Source of the DNA: Miscanthus floridulus
Taxonomy: Eukaryota > Streptophyta > Magnoliopsida > Poales > Poaceae
Length of the DNA stretch: 64,000 bases
Assembly (NCBI RefSeq): GCF_019320115.1
Contig: NC_089593.1
Span: forward strand, 31,045,720-31,109,719
Direction: 5' to 3'
The notes below the pieces were generated by a model. It was not told the origin of the DNA and did not search any database. It worked only from the letters and a program-made list of their open reading frames with translations. A program made the translations under genes and the position numbers. Of this stretch, positions 47,501-58,891 are shown piece by piece (position 1 is the first letter of the stretch; every line of letters begins with the position of its first letter).

Positions 47501-47812
47501 TGTTGTGCTCAGTTACTTTGGATGAAGGCTACCTTGAGTGACTTTGGAATCAAGTTCAAGCAAGTGCCATTGCTATGTGACAATGAAAGTGCCATGAAGC
47601 TCACCAACAACTCGGTTCAACACTCAAGAACAAAGCATATAGATGTCCATCATCACTTCATAAGAGATCACCAACAAAAAGGGGACATTTACATAGAGAG
47701 TGTGGGCACCGAAGATCAACTTGCTGACATATTCACCAAGCCACTTGATGAGAAGAGGTTTTGCAAGCTAAGGAATGAATTGAACATACTTGACTTCTCC
47801 AATATGTGTTGA
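44582..47812 (+). pseudogene. C pol, nearly intact with two stops
   Basis: One phase from 44582 to 47812 (about 1077 codons), broken only by TAG at 46424 and TAG at 47393. Protease site HWVLDSGCTQHMTG; integrase zinc part HRRLGHVG ... CSACQ, catalytic blocks HMDLFGPT, RSDNGSEFKN and QSNGLVERKNR; reverse transcriptase with LYQMDVKSAFLNG and YVDD at 46859-46870; RNase H with YSDSDYAG, STAEAEY and CDNESA. No ATG stands at the start: the frame opens at a GTA codon right after a splice-acceptor-like TAG, 13 nt after the gag stop. The stops would prevent autonomous activity, though proteins from relatives could act in trans. Confidence 0.93.
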
Positions 47813-48895
47813 TGCACCCCCATTATATGACATGTCTCTCCTTCGAGCAAAGCAAGGTAAAGTTGATTGACATGTCATCCATCCATTACTAAGGACTTGT
47901 TTAGTGCATCTAGTCATTCCTATCATGTCCTAGGCTCATTCATGAAAATCAAATGAATTTGATGCTTATATGGTACCACTATTGCTTATATGTTTGAAAT
48001 GATCTAGTGGTAGCATATGACATGTTTGTGGGCTTGTAAACCTAGTGTTTGATTTAGAAAATGAGCTATAAGTGTTTAACTCAACATGGTACAAGATAAC
48101 CCTTATTTGGAGGTGTGAAGATGCTTGTCCTTGGATCAAACCGAGTTAAATATCTTTTGCAAGTAATCTAGATTGAACCAAATTGGGAAAATGATCCTCA
48201 TTTCACATGGTTTCACTCCAACCTATCTATAATTTGAGCTCACCTTTTATGCTAATTGTTGCCAAAGGGGGAGAGAAAACAAAGATATGAGTGATAGGGG
48301 AGAGATATGATAAAGGAAAGGGATCAATTAAAATTTTGAGCACACAAGTAGGGGGAGCAAGCTCATAAACCTGTATGATGCATTTGAATGAACATTTCAT
48401 ATATTTGCTCGCATGTTACAAGTTCTTAATTTAAATATCCATGCTTGTGTGGTGTAAGCTAGTTATAGGTTTGAATGATGAAATGAAAAACTAGCATGCA
48501 TAGGATAAAGTAACTAGACTCATGCTCACATTATGAAAACTAGACCCTTACTTTTAATGTTGATCTCATGGGGTATTCTAGTTTTTGTGTATGTCTAGTT
48601 ACTAATGGTGCTAAGGATGGTATATTGGTGCACTCCGATTGGTATCACGCTTCAAATGTCCATCTCTTATACCTTAGCATCATTTGGTAGAAATTGACTC
48701 CTATATTTCCTATTTAAGCCTATGTGCAAGCTTCAATCCAAACTCTTAGCACATATGTAGGGGGAGCAATTACTACCATTTGGAGTTCATGAAACTTGTC
48801 CATATCCTTTACACATGGTAAATATGCTTGGGCAAGCAACATAGACTCAAATGAACTTAAATTCATATCTTTGTATAAGGGTTGTCATCAATTAC
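47813..48895 (+). other. C 3' non-coding region with repeated polypurine tracts
   Basis: About 1.1 kb without a gene. Purine runs of the type AAAGGGGGAGAG or TAGGGGGAGCAA occur near 48263, 48350 and 48756, besides the one beside the LTR. Confidence 0.65.
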
Positions 48896-48910
48896 CAAAA
48901 AGGGAGAGAT
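48896..48910 (+). other. C polypurine tract
   Basis: 'aaaaagggagagat' abuts the 3' LTR start at 48911, the expected plus-strand primer. Confidence 0.85.
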
Positions 48911-50688
48911 TGAAAGCTCTAGTTTGGTTTTGGATAATTGATGAAACCCTAAGTGCTAACCTAGTTTATCAAGATGATTATGAGATAGGTAGCACTACTC
49001 CAAGTGATGAAGCAATGACGAAGATCATGACAATGGTGATGGAATGGTGATGATCAAATGCTTGAACTTGGAAAAGAAGAAAGAGAAAAACAAAAGGCTC
49101 AAGGTAAAGGTATAAAATGTAGGAGCCATTTTGTTTTTTGATCAAGACACTTAGTGAGTGTGATCACATTTAGGATAGATAGCCGTACTATTAAGAGGAG
49201 TGAAACTCGTATCGAAATGCAGTTATCAAAGTGCCACTAGATACTCTAACTCATTGCATATGCATTTAGGATCTAGTGGAGTGCTAACACCCTTGAAAAT
49301 GTTTGTGAAAATATGCTAACACATGTGCATAAGGTGAAACACTTGGTGGTTGGCACATTGGAGCAAGGGTGAAGAAGTTAGAAGTGAAAACGCGTTGGTC
49401 GCGAAGACACTGGCGTCGGTCAACTGACCGGACGCTGGCAGCGTGCGTCCGGTCGAACTAGTCGGTCAGCATAGTACCTAGGGTATTGCACCAGACACTG
49501 GTCTGTGTCCGGTCGAGGTGGACCGGATGCGTCCGGTCAAAGAAATTCGCCTCGGGGAGCTTACTGGAAAAGACCGGACGCTGGGGCTTCAGCGTCCGGT
49601 CAGTTTTGCTGGTGCGTCCGGTCAGCTTCGTAGCCGTTGACATCTGACGAACAGCGTTTGAAGCTAGTGACACGTGGCATAAATCTATGGATCGGACACT
49701 GAGTCCAGGGTCCGGTCAATATGACCGGAGCGTCTGGTCAGAGCGCATTATGCCCAGTGAAGGGGTATAAGGACTCTATTTGATGGGGGCTCTATTTATA
49801 GCCCCATGGCCGGCTAAAGCTCCAACTTTTGCACATTTTCATTAACATAGCAACCTTGTGAGCTTAGCCAAAGTCCTCCCACTCATCTCCATCATTGATC
49901 CATCTTCATTGTGAGATTGGGAGAGAATCCAAGTGCATTGCTTGAGTGATTGCATCTAGTGGCACTTGGTATTCATGTTGTGCTGCGGATTTCGCTTGTT
50001 TCTCTTGGTGGTTGCCACCACCTAGACGGTTGGAGCAGCGGTGGAGGATCGGCACGAGTTGGTGATTGTTTGTGGCCGCCTTCGGTGATTGTGAGGGGAG
50101 TTGTACCTTCCCCGGTGGAGTGCCGAAAGGTAACTCTAGTAAATTGCTCATGTCATTGAGTTACCTCACTTGTGGGTCGATTCTTGCGGTGTCTTATCGT
50201 GTGGACGAGGTTTGTGAAACACCTCTTAGCCGCCGAATCACCGAGTGTTGCTCGACACAATGGGGACATAGCGTGTTGGGAAGCATGTGAACCTCGGGAG
50301 AAAATCGATTGTCTCTTGTCATTTACATTCTCCCGGTGATTGGCTGGATCTTCATCTTGTGATTGGTTCATCCCCTACACGGTGGTATAATCACCCTACT
50401 TACTTGATTACATTCTTGCAAACTAGTTGATACAAGCTCTTTAGTGTAATTAGAATTGAGAGCTTGCTTTATTTATTTACATTCATCTAGTTGAGCTCTT
50501 TAGAGTAGCAAGTTTGTGTGCCTAAGTAATCATTGCAACTAGAATTGTTGGATAGGTGGCTTGCAACCCTTGTAGAGGTAGAGCAAGTTTGCATTACGCT
50601 ATTTGTCATACTAATCAAATTGCTCTAGTTGATTTGTAGATTTTTAAATAGGCTATTCACCCCCCTCTAGCCATATTAGGACCTTTCA
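48911..50688 (+). repeat. C 3' LTR
   Basis: 1778 bp, TGAAAGCTCT to CCTTTCA, with its CCGGAC-type cluster at about 49410-49745 and TATA near 49792. It is highly similar to the 5' LTR. Confidence 0.95.
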
Positions 50689-50693
50689 GACCT

Positions 50694-53600
50694 CCACCTT
50701 TCTCTGCCTCCAATCAGTCGGTCCAAAATAGAGTCGGAACCCACGACAAGAGCGCAACGAGCCTTCCCGCTCCCATAAGCATGTATGTGCTTAGTATGAT
50801 AAGTTTGTGACCTGACTACCATCCACAACAATGGACGGTCCTCAATCGACATGGATAAGGAGAACATTGTAACCAAGCTAAGCCCCATTGGTCGTAGGAC
50901 ACAACTTGTTACACCCACCAATACCCATACCATATCCCTATCCGGTCACCATTTTCTTTCCATTATTTTATCAGGAGAATAATAATAATATTCATTACTT
51001 GTGAGTAATGATAGGTTACCCATGCTACTGATAGCCTAAGCATAGTAGCTACTCAAACCTGCACTAGTAAGACTCTTAGGTTAGATATATATACATGTGG
51101 TTTCCATAAAACTCCTGCAACATAAATGCACAACACACACACACATATATACAGGATGTATATGAAAAATAGGGGTTATGCACAGGGGCTTGCCTTTGGT
51201 CGGTGCGGTGTCAACTGAGTCAGTCAGTGGTAGCTCCAGGACCTCCTCCTTCACGAGAATCTCCTCCTCATACTCCTTGACAATCTCCTCAAACTCATGC
51301 TCGCCGATGGTCACAATCTCAACCAACTCATTCTCCATATGCATGCGATGATGATGCAATAATTTGTTATTTAAGCAACAACAACTTTTAAAATAAGAAC
51401 ACATAGGCTAAACTAACAAGCTAGCTCTAATGGCCATTATACTAAACTAACCATTAGCTCTATCAAATCAAGTGTCAAGCTCACCCTAACAAGTGCTTTA
51501 TTTCATAAGTCAATATTTTTGTTTTATTCGTATTAATGGTTTAATGGATATTTAGCTACCCTAATAAACAAGCTATCTTAGGGCTACAAAAATTATAGTA
51601 AGCACATAATAATACAATGAAGCTACTATGGAAATTTCAGGATTAAAGCTATCACCAATTTACCACAAAAATTCCTAAAATATTTATCCTACTAATATTA
51701 AGTACTTTTAAATGATTTGATAGGCCTTAGCATTAACATAGATATGTATGAACTAACTACACTATTAGGTAGATAATGATTTTAGAAACCTAACAAAATT
51801 AGTTTCACAATTTTTGGACATCTATACAAATTTATATTAAATACACAAGTTTAGCTCAGAAACTAAATTAGAAAAGCAACAACTAATTCATTTAGAAAAA
51901 AGAAAGATGATTTCACTGCACAACCCACATATGCGCGACCCGTGCGAGGTGGCCCACGGCGAGGAAGCCCGCGTGTGCTGGCGCTTTTGCAACAAAGTCC
52001 TCGGTTTCCTTCCGAATCACACCTAAGTCCTAATACTATTTCCCCCTCTCTCAGACACTCTCACTTAACCCCCTGACCTTGCTAGAATTTCCCCACGCGC
52101 ACCCCCGGTGACCTAGCGCACGGTGGCATGGCGGACGCTGACACAGTGTAGCCACGCTGGCCACCTAGGACCTGCGCAAACCCACCTATTGGGTTGGTCA
52201 CCATCCCCGACCATGGTGGCTATAGTAGATGGCGGTGAGGGGTGGCAGGACTCACCAAGGAAGGCTGCAGTGGCGCGTGGCCATCTGCGACGATGGCGCA
52301 ACTGCTCCGGTGAGCTCGAGAAACTATAGGCCTAGACGGTTGGTGAGCGAGCATCAAGAGACTACCGTGGGTCTAGCCAAGGTTACGGTTGGAGTGGAGG
52401 ATGATGGAGGAGGGCACGCCACGTGTGGCCAAGCTGGGCGGTGATGTACCATGGTGGCACGGTCACATCAGCGATAATGGGGAAGCGGTAGAGGTTCAAC
52501 TAAGACACGCAGGGTAAAGAGGGGATGGAAGCGAAGCTAGCGATGCACCGAAATTTGTTCGAGATGCACAGGTGGAGGGCTGCCCTCGGCTATGGCCGAG
52601 CGTGGCCTTATCGGCATGATGGTGGGGAAGACTCCAAATTGGTGCTTGGCCTTACACGCTTCAAGGCTGGGTGGGGTCAGATAGCGAGAGGGCTTGATGA
52701 CGGAACCGTGGACGCGCTGAATTGGATTGAGGCGATCTCTCGCTGGCTAATTGCATGGGGCGCGGCTCTATCAATGGAAATGGTAGGGAGAGGAGATGGG
52801 TCCGAGCTCTAGCCATCCCCACCTTGGTGGTAAGTAGTCAACCAGACCTAAGGCAGCGTCCGTGCACTCACTACGTGACAACACGGCCAGACCATGTGCG
52901 CACGCGGGGAGGTAGGTGGGGGCATAGCCTGAGCGGTAGCAGCGCCATTAAGGTAAGGCGACAACACAAGCAGCCAAGATAGCCTATGTGCACGCGGTGG
53001 CAAGGTAAGCAATAGCAGCGTAGTACGACATCACGGTGGTAGCGGCCGAGGGCGGCAATGACTGTGCCCTGGTAGCTCAGTAAGGCGACAGCGATGGTGA
53101 CGACGGCGTGGTGGCGAGTGGAGCAGCAACGCAATGGCCCACAGCACCCGGCTATAGCCATGCCATGTCCAAGCCAAAGGCGGCCTTGGCCCACCACACA
53201 CGGCAGTGCATGTGCATGCGTGGGGCGAGGCAGCGTGGTGATGTCGCGCCCCTAGATATGGTGACCGTGCCCACCCGGCCAACCAGCCCGAAATCATATC
53301 GTGCATTAATTTTAAAGCGTCTATAAAAACTAAACGGTTGCTCTTGGAACCAAACCACCTTCACCATGCTCAAGAGGGCATATCAGGCTACCAACCAGAG
53401 CTAAACCATGACACCACCACTAAACTCAATTCCACAAAATAAATTCCCAACCATGGCATTGTGTTGCTGTCTATATACTTAAAAATCTTCTAAGTCTTTG
53501 AGCTGAATTTTGATTCCAAGTTCCATTTCTAAGCTATTAGAAGTATTGTCTAGCAATGTTATTTTTCTATAGCAAAGGTTGCATTGCCATCTACAAAGTT

Positions 53601-53844
53601 TGTACTTCAAGCTTTATTTAGGTACCACACACATGTTCTATAATATTTTTGCTCAATAAAAATTAGTTTTCAACCCTACTTGATATACATGAGCTATTGA
53701 ATCAACTTTCATTTAACATTTTTATTATTCATTTTAGGTTACAAGAAACTTATCTACACACTTTATCACATGTATTATCACATAAACATGATGCTCATGA
53801 CATGGTTAAGTAGGTTGTTATGGTGTAACACCGAGGGTGTTACA
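50694..53844. repeat. Second solo LTR, right part
   Basis: AT-rich LTR-like sequence, then a GC-rich block (about 51940-53300) and an AT-rich end with 'gggtgttaca'. A 107-codon minus-strand frame (51404-51081) is Glu-rich (ENELVEIVTIGEHEFEEIV); a similarly placed Glu-rich frame occurs in the outer element. No recognised gene. Confidence 0.6.
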
Positions 53845-56723
53845 AGGTAGGCCTAAGATCTAGGCACTCTGGTAATTCCTTTAGGGCCTGCTCTTCACTT
53901 TTTGGAGCTACTTGCTGTGGTGCTTCTTGGTTCTCTTCTTCCACTACCTCAAATTCCAACAGTGTTATTCCCTCTAGCGATCCTATATGGATGAGCACGC
54001 AATAAGATACAAGGATGCATAGGTGATGATATGGATGATAGGTTATGGCAAAATGCATAAACATACACGTACTTAACAACAGGGTACTATGGTGATGACA
54101 AGATTAACTTTATTTTTACTAAGTAGGTGTATATCTCTTCTCTAGTAACTTAAACAAACATTCATCTAAAGCATTTTCTAGATTGCAAGATAACAACCAC
54201 TTGTTTTAACCATATTGGAGTTCTACACATTCAAATAATATGATTGTGGACTTTCTGGAAAGCTTATAAAATTGTCCATAACTTTGCTATTAACAAGTTT
54301 CCTAGTAAACATCATTTTCATGGTGAAAACATCATGACACCAAAAGCTATACCTACAGTCATCTGATTGAATTATGGAGCCCTAATTAACTAGTTGCCTA
54401 TACCCAATTATTTATAAGCACCACTACTAATAGCAACAGATCACATGCATAACAAGCACCCTAGAAAACATCATGGTTAAGCCCAATGAATTTATTTATA
54501 TTCATTTATTATTTTCCTAATATAATAGGGTGATTTAAAGGATAAATATTTCCATTGCACAATAAATCCTGAGAAATTTATAGTTGCCTACATATGACTC
54601 CAATAGTCTACTGTACAAATTTCATGCCATTTGAATAAGTATAGCAACCTCTACAAAAATGGCCAGTTGCATAGGCTTATAATAGCAAGAATAGTTTAGC
54701 CGAGTGAAAAGTGTGAAACAATAGATTTCATATTTTTCTTACTTTCATCCTAGCACAAGAACACTGTGTAAAGATTTTCATGATCATAAGTTATGTATTT
54801 TTATCCCAATTAATTTTACTAGAAACTAGCAATTAATCAAGGTTAAATAGCAAGACCATGTTTGAAGTATGCCTACTATAGGTTTAGTATTTTTCCTAGC
54901 TAGAGCATGTCATCACAAGACCAACAAAATTAGAATCATAATTTTTGCATCTCTCTAGATCAAGTTATGCATTTTACAAGATAAAAGCTATTTTAAAAGC
55001 ATTTAACTAAATCAATTTAATTCCCTTAGAAAACTACCCCAAACAGTAAGTTTTATATTTTTGTCAAATAGTACACTTCATGATGAAACCAACAAAATTT
55101 GGATCACCTCATTTGGACACTCCTAGCTCTAGATATGATTTTTCAAGATTGCTACAAAATCTAGAAAAATAAATAAAGAAAATCAAGTTCAACTCGAGGT
55201 CTGCTGCTAAGTACACCCGGTCCAGTGTACCCACTACGACTGACATGCAGGACCCATAGGTCAACTAGTCCAACCCGACAGAGACACAGAGGCATGGTGC
55301 GGCTTTGATCACGACAGCTTGCCGACGACGAGGTTGCCACCATCGTGTTCCCCATCCCCGTGCGCATCTATTGGTACCCTTGGTTGGCTCAGTGGCTCGC
55401 CGGAGCTACCTCACCGGTGAGTATGGTGGCTCGGCAGCAACGTGCGGTGGCGGACTCACCGTCTTTGGTGAACACAGGCCCGGGTGAGCTCGACTACGGT
55501 TCTAGGAAGACCTAGCGAAGCTATCGGGTGCAGATTAGGGTTAGCAGCCGCGCTAGAGAGGCATGATGATGATGGACCAGGGTAGAGGGAGGTCAGAGGA
55601 GCACAGGTTATGGCTGGCCACGACAAGCTCAGGCTCAGCGGTGCACTGTGACCATGGCACGACGGCAATGCGCAATGTGGCCTTACCCTTGCATAGATAG
55701 TGGTGTTAGCGGCTTGGGTGGTGGAGCAAGTCACTGCAGAGCTATGCATGTGATAAATTAGGTGGTGGTGCTGCATGGATGGCGTGAGAGCTCGGTGGAG
55801 ATGCGCGGCGATGGCGACGGTGGCGTGGCCCGGCTACGAGAGAGAGCGAGAGGGAGGCGAGGCAAAGAAAGAGTGAGTGCGAGTGAGAGTGAAGGAGCGT
55901 GATGCGGCATCTTTGCTATCCACCCTGCCCTGACATGCAGGCCCGACAGCAGCGTATGACCACTAGGTGGTAGCCGTGGCCTGTGCGCGGTCGGCCATGA
56001 CGGCGCGCGCGGCACCTGGTTCAGGACGGCATGAGCTGGCTGACAGAGTGATTTCAAGTCGTTATTACTTCTAATCCGTGGCGATTTAGCAAAAACATCA
56101 TTACTAAGAATTGTAGAGCTATAGGAGATCTACAACTTTGCTTAAATGAGCTTGGTCTAATTCAAGCTAGTTTACAAGTTGCAATGCTCCAAAGGGGTGT
56201 ACTTTGAAACTGAAATCAGCTTTTGACTTAGAAAATTTTTCAAGTCTTGAAAACAACATTTAGTTGATTCTTATGGGCCCTATTTAACCATGTTAGGCAC
56301 TGAATTAGCTCATGACCCTTATATAAAGTTTGTTACCCATATCAAGAACTACAACTTTTTTTAAGGCTGCACTGCTATGCAAACACTCTAAGCTATAGTT
56401 CAACTCTAGTCAAAGTTGTATCATGAAAAATGAAATTTTGAGTAAACTATGACTTAGAAGCAAATTTGGCACATGTCATGAATACAAACATTGTTCCATT
56501 TTTCACCCTAGATGTGTCTAAGGTGTTTTTGTGACCAGACAACTATCTCTTGCATGAGTCACACATGATCACAAGCATATACATGTATATAATCAACATC
56601 ACATGTGATAAAGGTAAGGTGAATGAAATGAACTTCTTATGCTCATGCTCATGAATGCTTGGATGATGCTTATGCTCCTAAAATGCAAGTACAAAATGCA
56701 ATGCTTAACACTAGGGTGTTACA
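53845..56723. repeat. Outermost solo LTR, right part
   Basis: It repeats the plan of the neighbouring element: a Glu-rich minus-strand frame (54079-53850), an AT-rich middle, a GC-rich block (about 55190-56060) and the terminal 'gggtgttaca'. No gag or pol sequence is visible. Confidence 0.6.
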
Positions 56724-56731
56724 CTTACTTC

Positions 56732-56765
56732 GATAGAGTTTCGCTCCCCAATAGGAAACTCTATC
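56732..56765. repeat. Perfect hairpin at the outer insertion site
   Basis: GATAGAGTTTC (56732-56742) and GAAACTCTATC (56755-56765) are perfect 11-bp inverted copies with a 12-nt loop. After removal of the retrotransposon stack, 'gggtag' on the left side (around 4236-4241) also faces 'ctaccc' (56765-56770). The LTR insertion therefore entered the arm of a foldback sequence, perhaps a MITE. Confidence 0.6.
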
Positions 56766-57294
56766 TACCCTCTTCTAGCTTGCTTGCCTTCCTATTCCTA
56801 GCTTGCCTTCCTAGTACTTCGATATAACATATAAATGTCTTGGGTAGACATTTTGTTGAAGACCCGTATATGCCTCACGACATCTTATCTGTACTATAGT
56901 GTCTCTTTGTCCCAAACATTATTTGCCCTTGAAAAGGACCATGAAGATTAGAAGATAGCAAGCGGCCCATTCCTCAACCGCGCTCTGTCCCCATTCACGC
57001 CGTGCCACCCCAACCATGTCGCACCCCATGGCCAGCCACACCATGCCCCATCCCCAATGAGCGGACGACGCTGGACGACTATGGCCGATCAAGCAGCAGC
57101 GCTGGAGTAGAGGCAACAATGTCGCTGCCCATGGGTGCGAGCATGGGCCACGAGTAGGCGTTGGAGAATTGCAGGAGGGCGACGCCGCTGCTTCACCAGC
57201 GTGCCACATGCGTCGCCGCCAACCTCCACACTAGCATCGAGCTCCGCAACGACGAGCGTCCATTTGTCCAAGCAGCAAGGTAACATTGTGCTGA

Positions 57295-57650
57295 AAGCGC
57301 ATGTTGCAAGTGTATGTTTCAAGTATTTTAGATGTGTCATCTGGATGTTGCAAGTGTTTCATCATGATACCATAAAAGTAGATCGGGATGTTGCATATAT
57401 TGCAAGTGTTTTAAAGGTATGTTGCAAGCGTCTGCTCCCAATGTTTCATGATGTTATGTATGTTTCACACATATGTTGCGACTATTTTATTTGTATGTTG
57501 CGTATGTTTTGTAATGGTTTTCAAGTGTTTTTATGTCTTTTTGTAAGTGTTTCAGACGTATGTTTTCAAGTGTTTCATCTGTATTCTTTTTATGTTGCAA
57601 GAGGGCATCTGGATATTTCAAAAGTATATCTAGATGTTGCATATGTGTGC
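57295..57650. repeat. Degenerate 'atgttgcaagtgtttc' repeat
   Basis: Variants of 'tatgttgcaagtgtttcat' recur many times over about 350 bp at irregular spacing. The same style of repeat is common in grass intergenic transposons. The long open frame on the plus strand through it reflects the repeat, not a gene. Confidence 0.6.
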
Positions 57651-57916
57651 ACGACATCGGGGGCACGTTAGGCATGGGGCGCGACAGAGATGGGCACGGA
57701 GGTGAACGGGGCGTGGCGGGGGATGCAGCGCGGCGGGGGATGCAGCGCGGTGGGGATGGGCCACCGCAAGTGATCTATTACGCGGGGACAAACGTGCTCG
57801 CTCAAATCGTTTTTCTATTGCGGGCCGGTTTCATCGGACGGGTGAAATCATAAGCTGAGAGCTGCGTCCGCACGCGTCCTGGCACTGGACGTCCGGGTGC
57901 TAGCTGTTCCGTAATT

Positions 57917-58377
57917 TTAATAATAAATCTGGCCATAATGAGCTGAGATAATGTGCATGCGTTCCTTCCTCCAACAGGTGCCACTCCGCTCGCCTAACAC
58001 AGAATTGAGAATAGTTCCCACTGACCCATCAACGTCTCGGTTTGCTGCATAACTACCTTTGCCATTTCTCCACTTGCTCACCTGTTCTTTCAATAACTCA
58101 TTCAATTAATCATGGCAAGATAATCAGCAGCCAACGCAAGCATGGACTCCTCCAAAATTGTAACTGGCGGAATGTGGAGGATGGCATTGATGATTAGCCG
58201 AAACGGTGGGAGAAATGGCTGGTCATATATATTGTGCAGCTTCAACAACACTAGCTCACGCACGCACTTTCCTTTCCTGCCACTGGAATACTGGAAGCGC
58301 GCTGATACTGCAGGCGGTGATTCTTTGAAAGCAAACACCGTGCTCCCTGTATGCACTAGACAGCGATGCCCACACAT
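57917..58377 (-). pseudogene. Unrecognised gene-like fragment in the Helitron
   Basis: Two overlapping minus-strand frames (58377-58102 and 58105-57917) read as plausible protein: PFRLIINAILHIPPVTILEE and EESMLALAADYLAMIN, then NELLKEQVSKWRNGKGSYA. A stop or frameshift near 58104 separates them. I do not recognise the family. Composition is unlike the AT-rich flanks, and position inside a probable Helitron suggests a captured host gene piece. Confidence 0.3.
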
Positions 58378-58860
58378 CTACTAGGCAAGTTCTTTGTCAC
58401 TCTCCCCTCATCTATAAATGGTTCCCTTAAATTGTGTGCAGGATTTCAATCAGAGTTTCTTCATCTTGCTACAACCAGTTTCAAGTAATGAAGTAAACTA
58501 ATCATAGTGGGTTGCTGTTTGAAGTAGAAATGATGCAAAAATTTATCTATTCGGCATATATTAATCAGTCAATGAAGAAGATGCATCAACGATTTCTGCA
58601 ATTGGCCTGATATAGTTTGAGCGCGTGTAATGGGTATATATCTTAGATGTAGTGCCTAATATTGTTTGAGTGTCTGTAATAGCTAATTATATTTAGATGT
58701 CACTTCAGCCAATGTATATTTGAAACATTAGCTATTTGCATGGCTACCCACTATTTCTAACTATAAAAACACAACGCTTCAACATCATGAACCTAAATGA
58801 TCGTACGGTGCTATACATTTGCTTTTTTTCTAATGTAATATAAAATTACTCTACATATAT

Positions 58861-58891
58861 CCCCGCAACAACGCGGGGGGAATTCACCTAG
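58861..58891 (+). other. Helitron 3' terminal hairpin and CTAG
   Basis: A six-base-pair GC stem with a 6-nt loop ends 9 nt before CTAG. This terminal structure is the main diagnostic of rolling-circle Helitrons. Confidence 0.7.

Larger units (their letters stand above)
40623..50688 (+). mobile_element. C: Ty1/copia SIRE/Maximus-type element, youngest of the stack
   Basis: 10.07 kb with LTRs of 1801 and 1778 bp and a perfect 'gacct' duplication (40618-40622 and 50689-50693). It has a clear primer site, gag, pol and a polypurine tract. Only three in-frame stops interrupt gag and pol. In the first ~320 LTR bases I counted about 7 differences (about 2%), far fewer than in A, B or G1. Unlike A, it has no envelope-like frame after pol. 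Confidence 0.95.
5777..53844. mobile_element. Second solo-LTR-like element, nested in the first
   Basis: The left end 'tgcggcagaac' follows 'aggca' (5772-5776). The right end 'gggtgttaca' (to 53844) is followed by 'aggta' (53845-53849), a 5-bp duplication with one mismatch. Without the G1 and C insertions it is 5777-5942, 39940-40622 and 50694-53844, about 4.0 kb. No gag or pol sequence is present. The boundaries are less certain than those of the four elements with perfect duplications. Confidence 0.55.
4261..56723. mobile_element. Outermost solo-LTR-like element, split by later insertions
   Basis: The left end 'tatgacagaa' follows 'cttac' (4256-4260); the right end 'gggtgttaca' is followed by the same 'cttac' (56724-56728), a 5-bp target duplication spanning 52 kb. 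Its own sequence is 4261-5776 plus 53845-56723, about 4.4 kb, without retrotransposon genes. The right end matches the end of the G1 LTR, so a Ty3-type solo LTR or a non-autonomous large-LTR derivative is likely, in the minus orientation if G1 is a guide. The first two bases (ta instead of tg) look mutated, as in the left LTR of G1. Confidence 0.65.
56888..58891 (+). mobile_element. Probable Helitron (5' end tentative)
   Basis: The 3' end is characteristic: a hairpin CCCCGC-aacaac-GCGGGG (58861-58878), then 9 nt and the terminal CTAG (58888-58891) followed by T, as in grass Helitrons that insert between A and T. A candidate 5' end TCTGTACTATA at 56888 follows an A and resembles the maize TCTMTAYTAM consensus with two mismatches. 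No Rep/helicase is present, so the element would be non-autonomous. The interior holds an ATGTTGCAAG-type degenerate repeat and a gene-like minus-strand fragment. Confidence 0.55.

Noticed and set aside
52113..53373. Several frames of 60-110 codons on both strands
   Set aside because: GC-rich block within a solo LTR; overlapping frames, no motif and low-complexity composition.
55161..56057. Pro/Ser/His-rich minus-strand frames
   Set aside because: GC-rich LTR block; translation is low complexity and unlike any family I know.
57135..57671. A 178-codon plus-strand frame
   Set aside because: It runs through the 'atgttgcaag' repeat; its Cys/Phe/Val-rich translation reflects the repeat.
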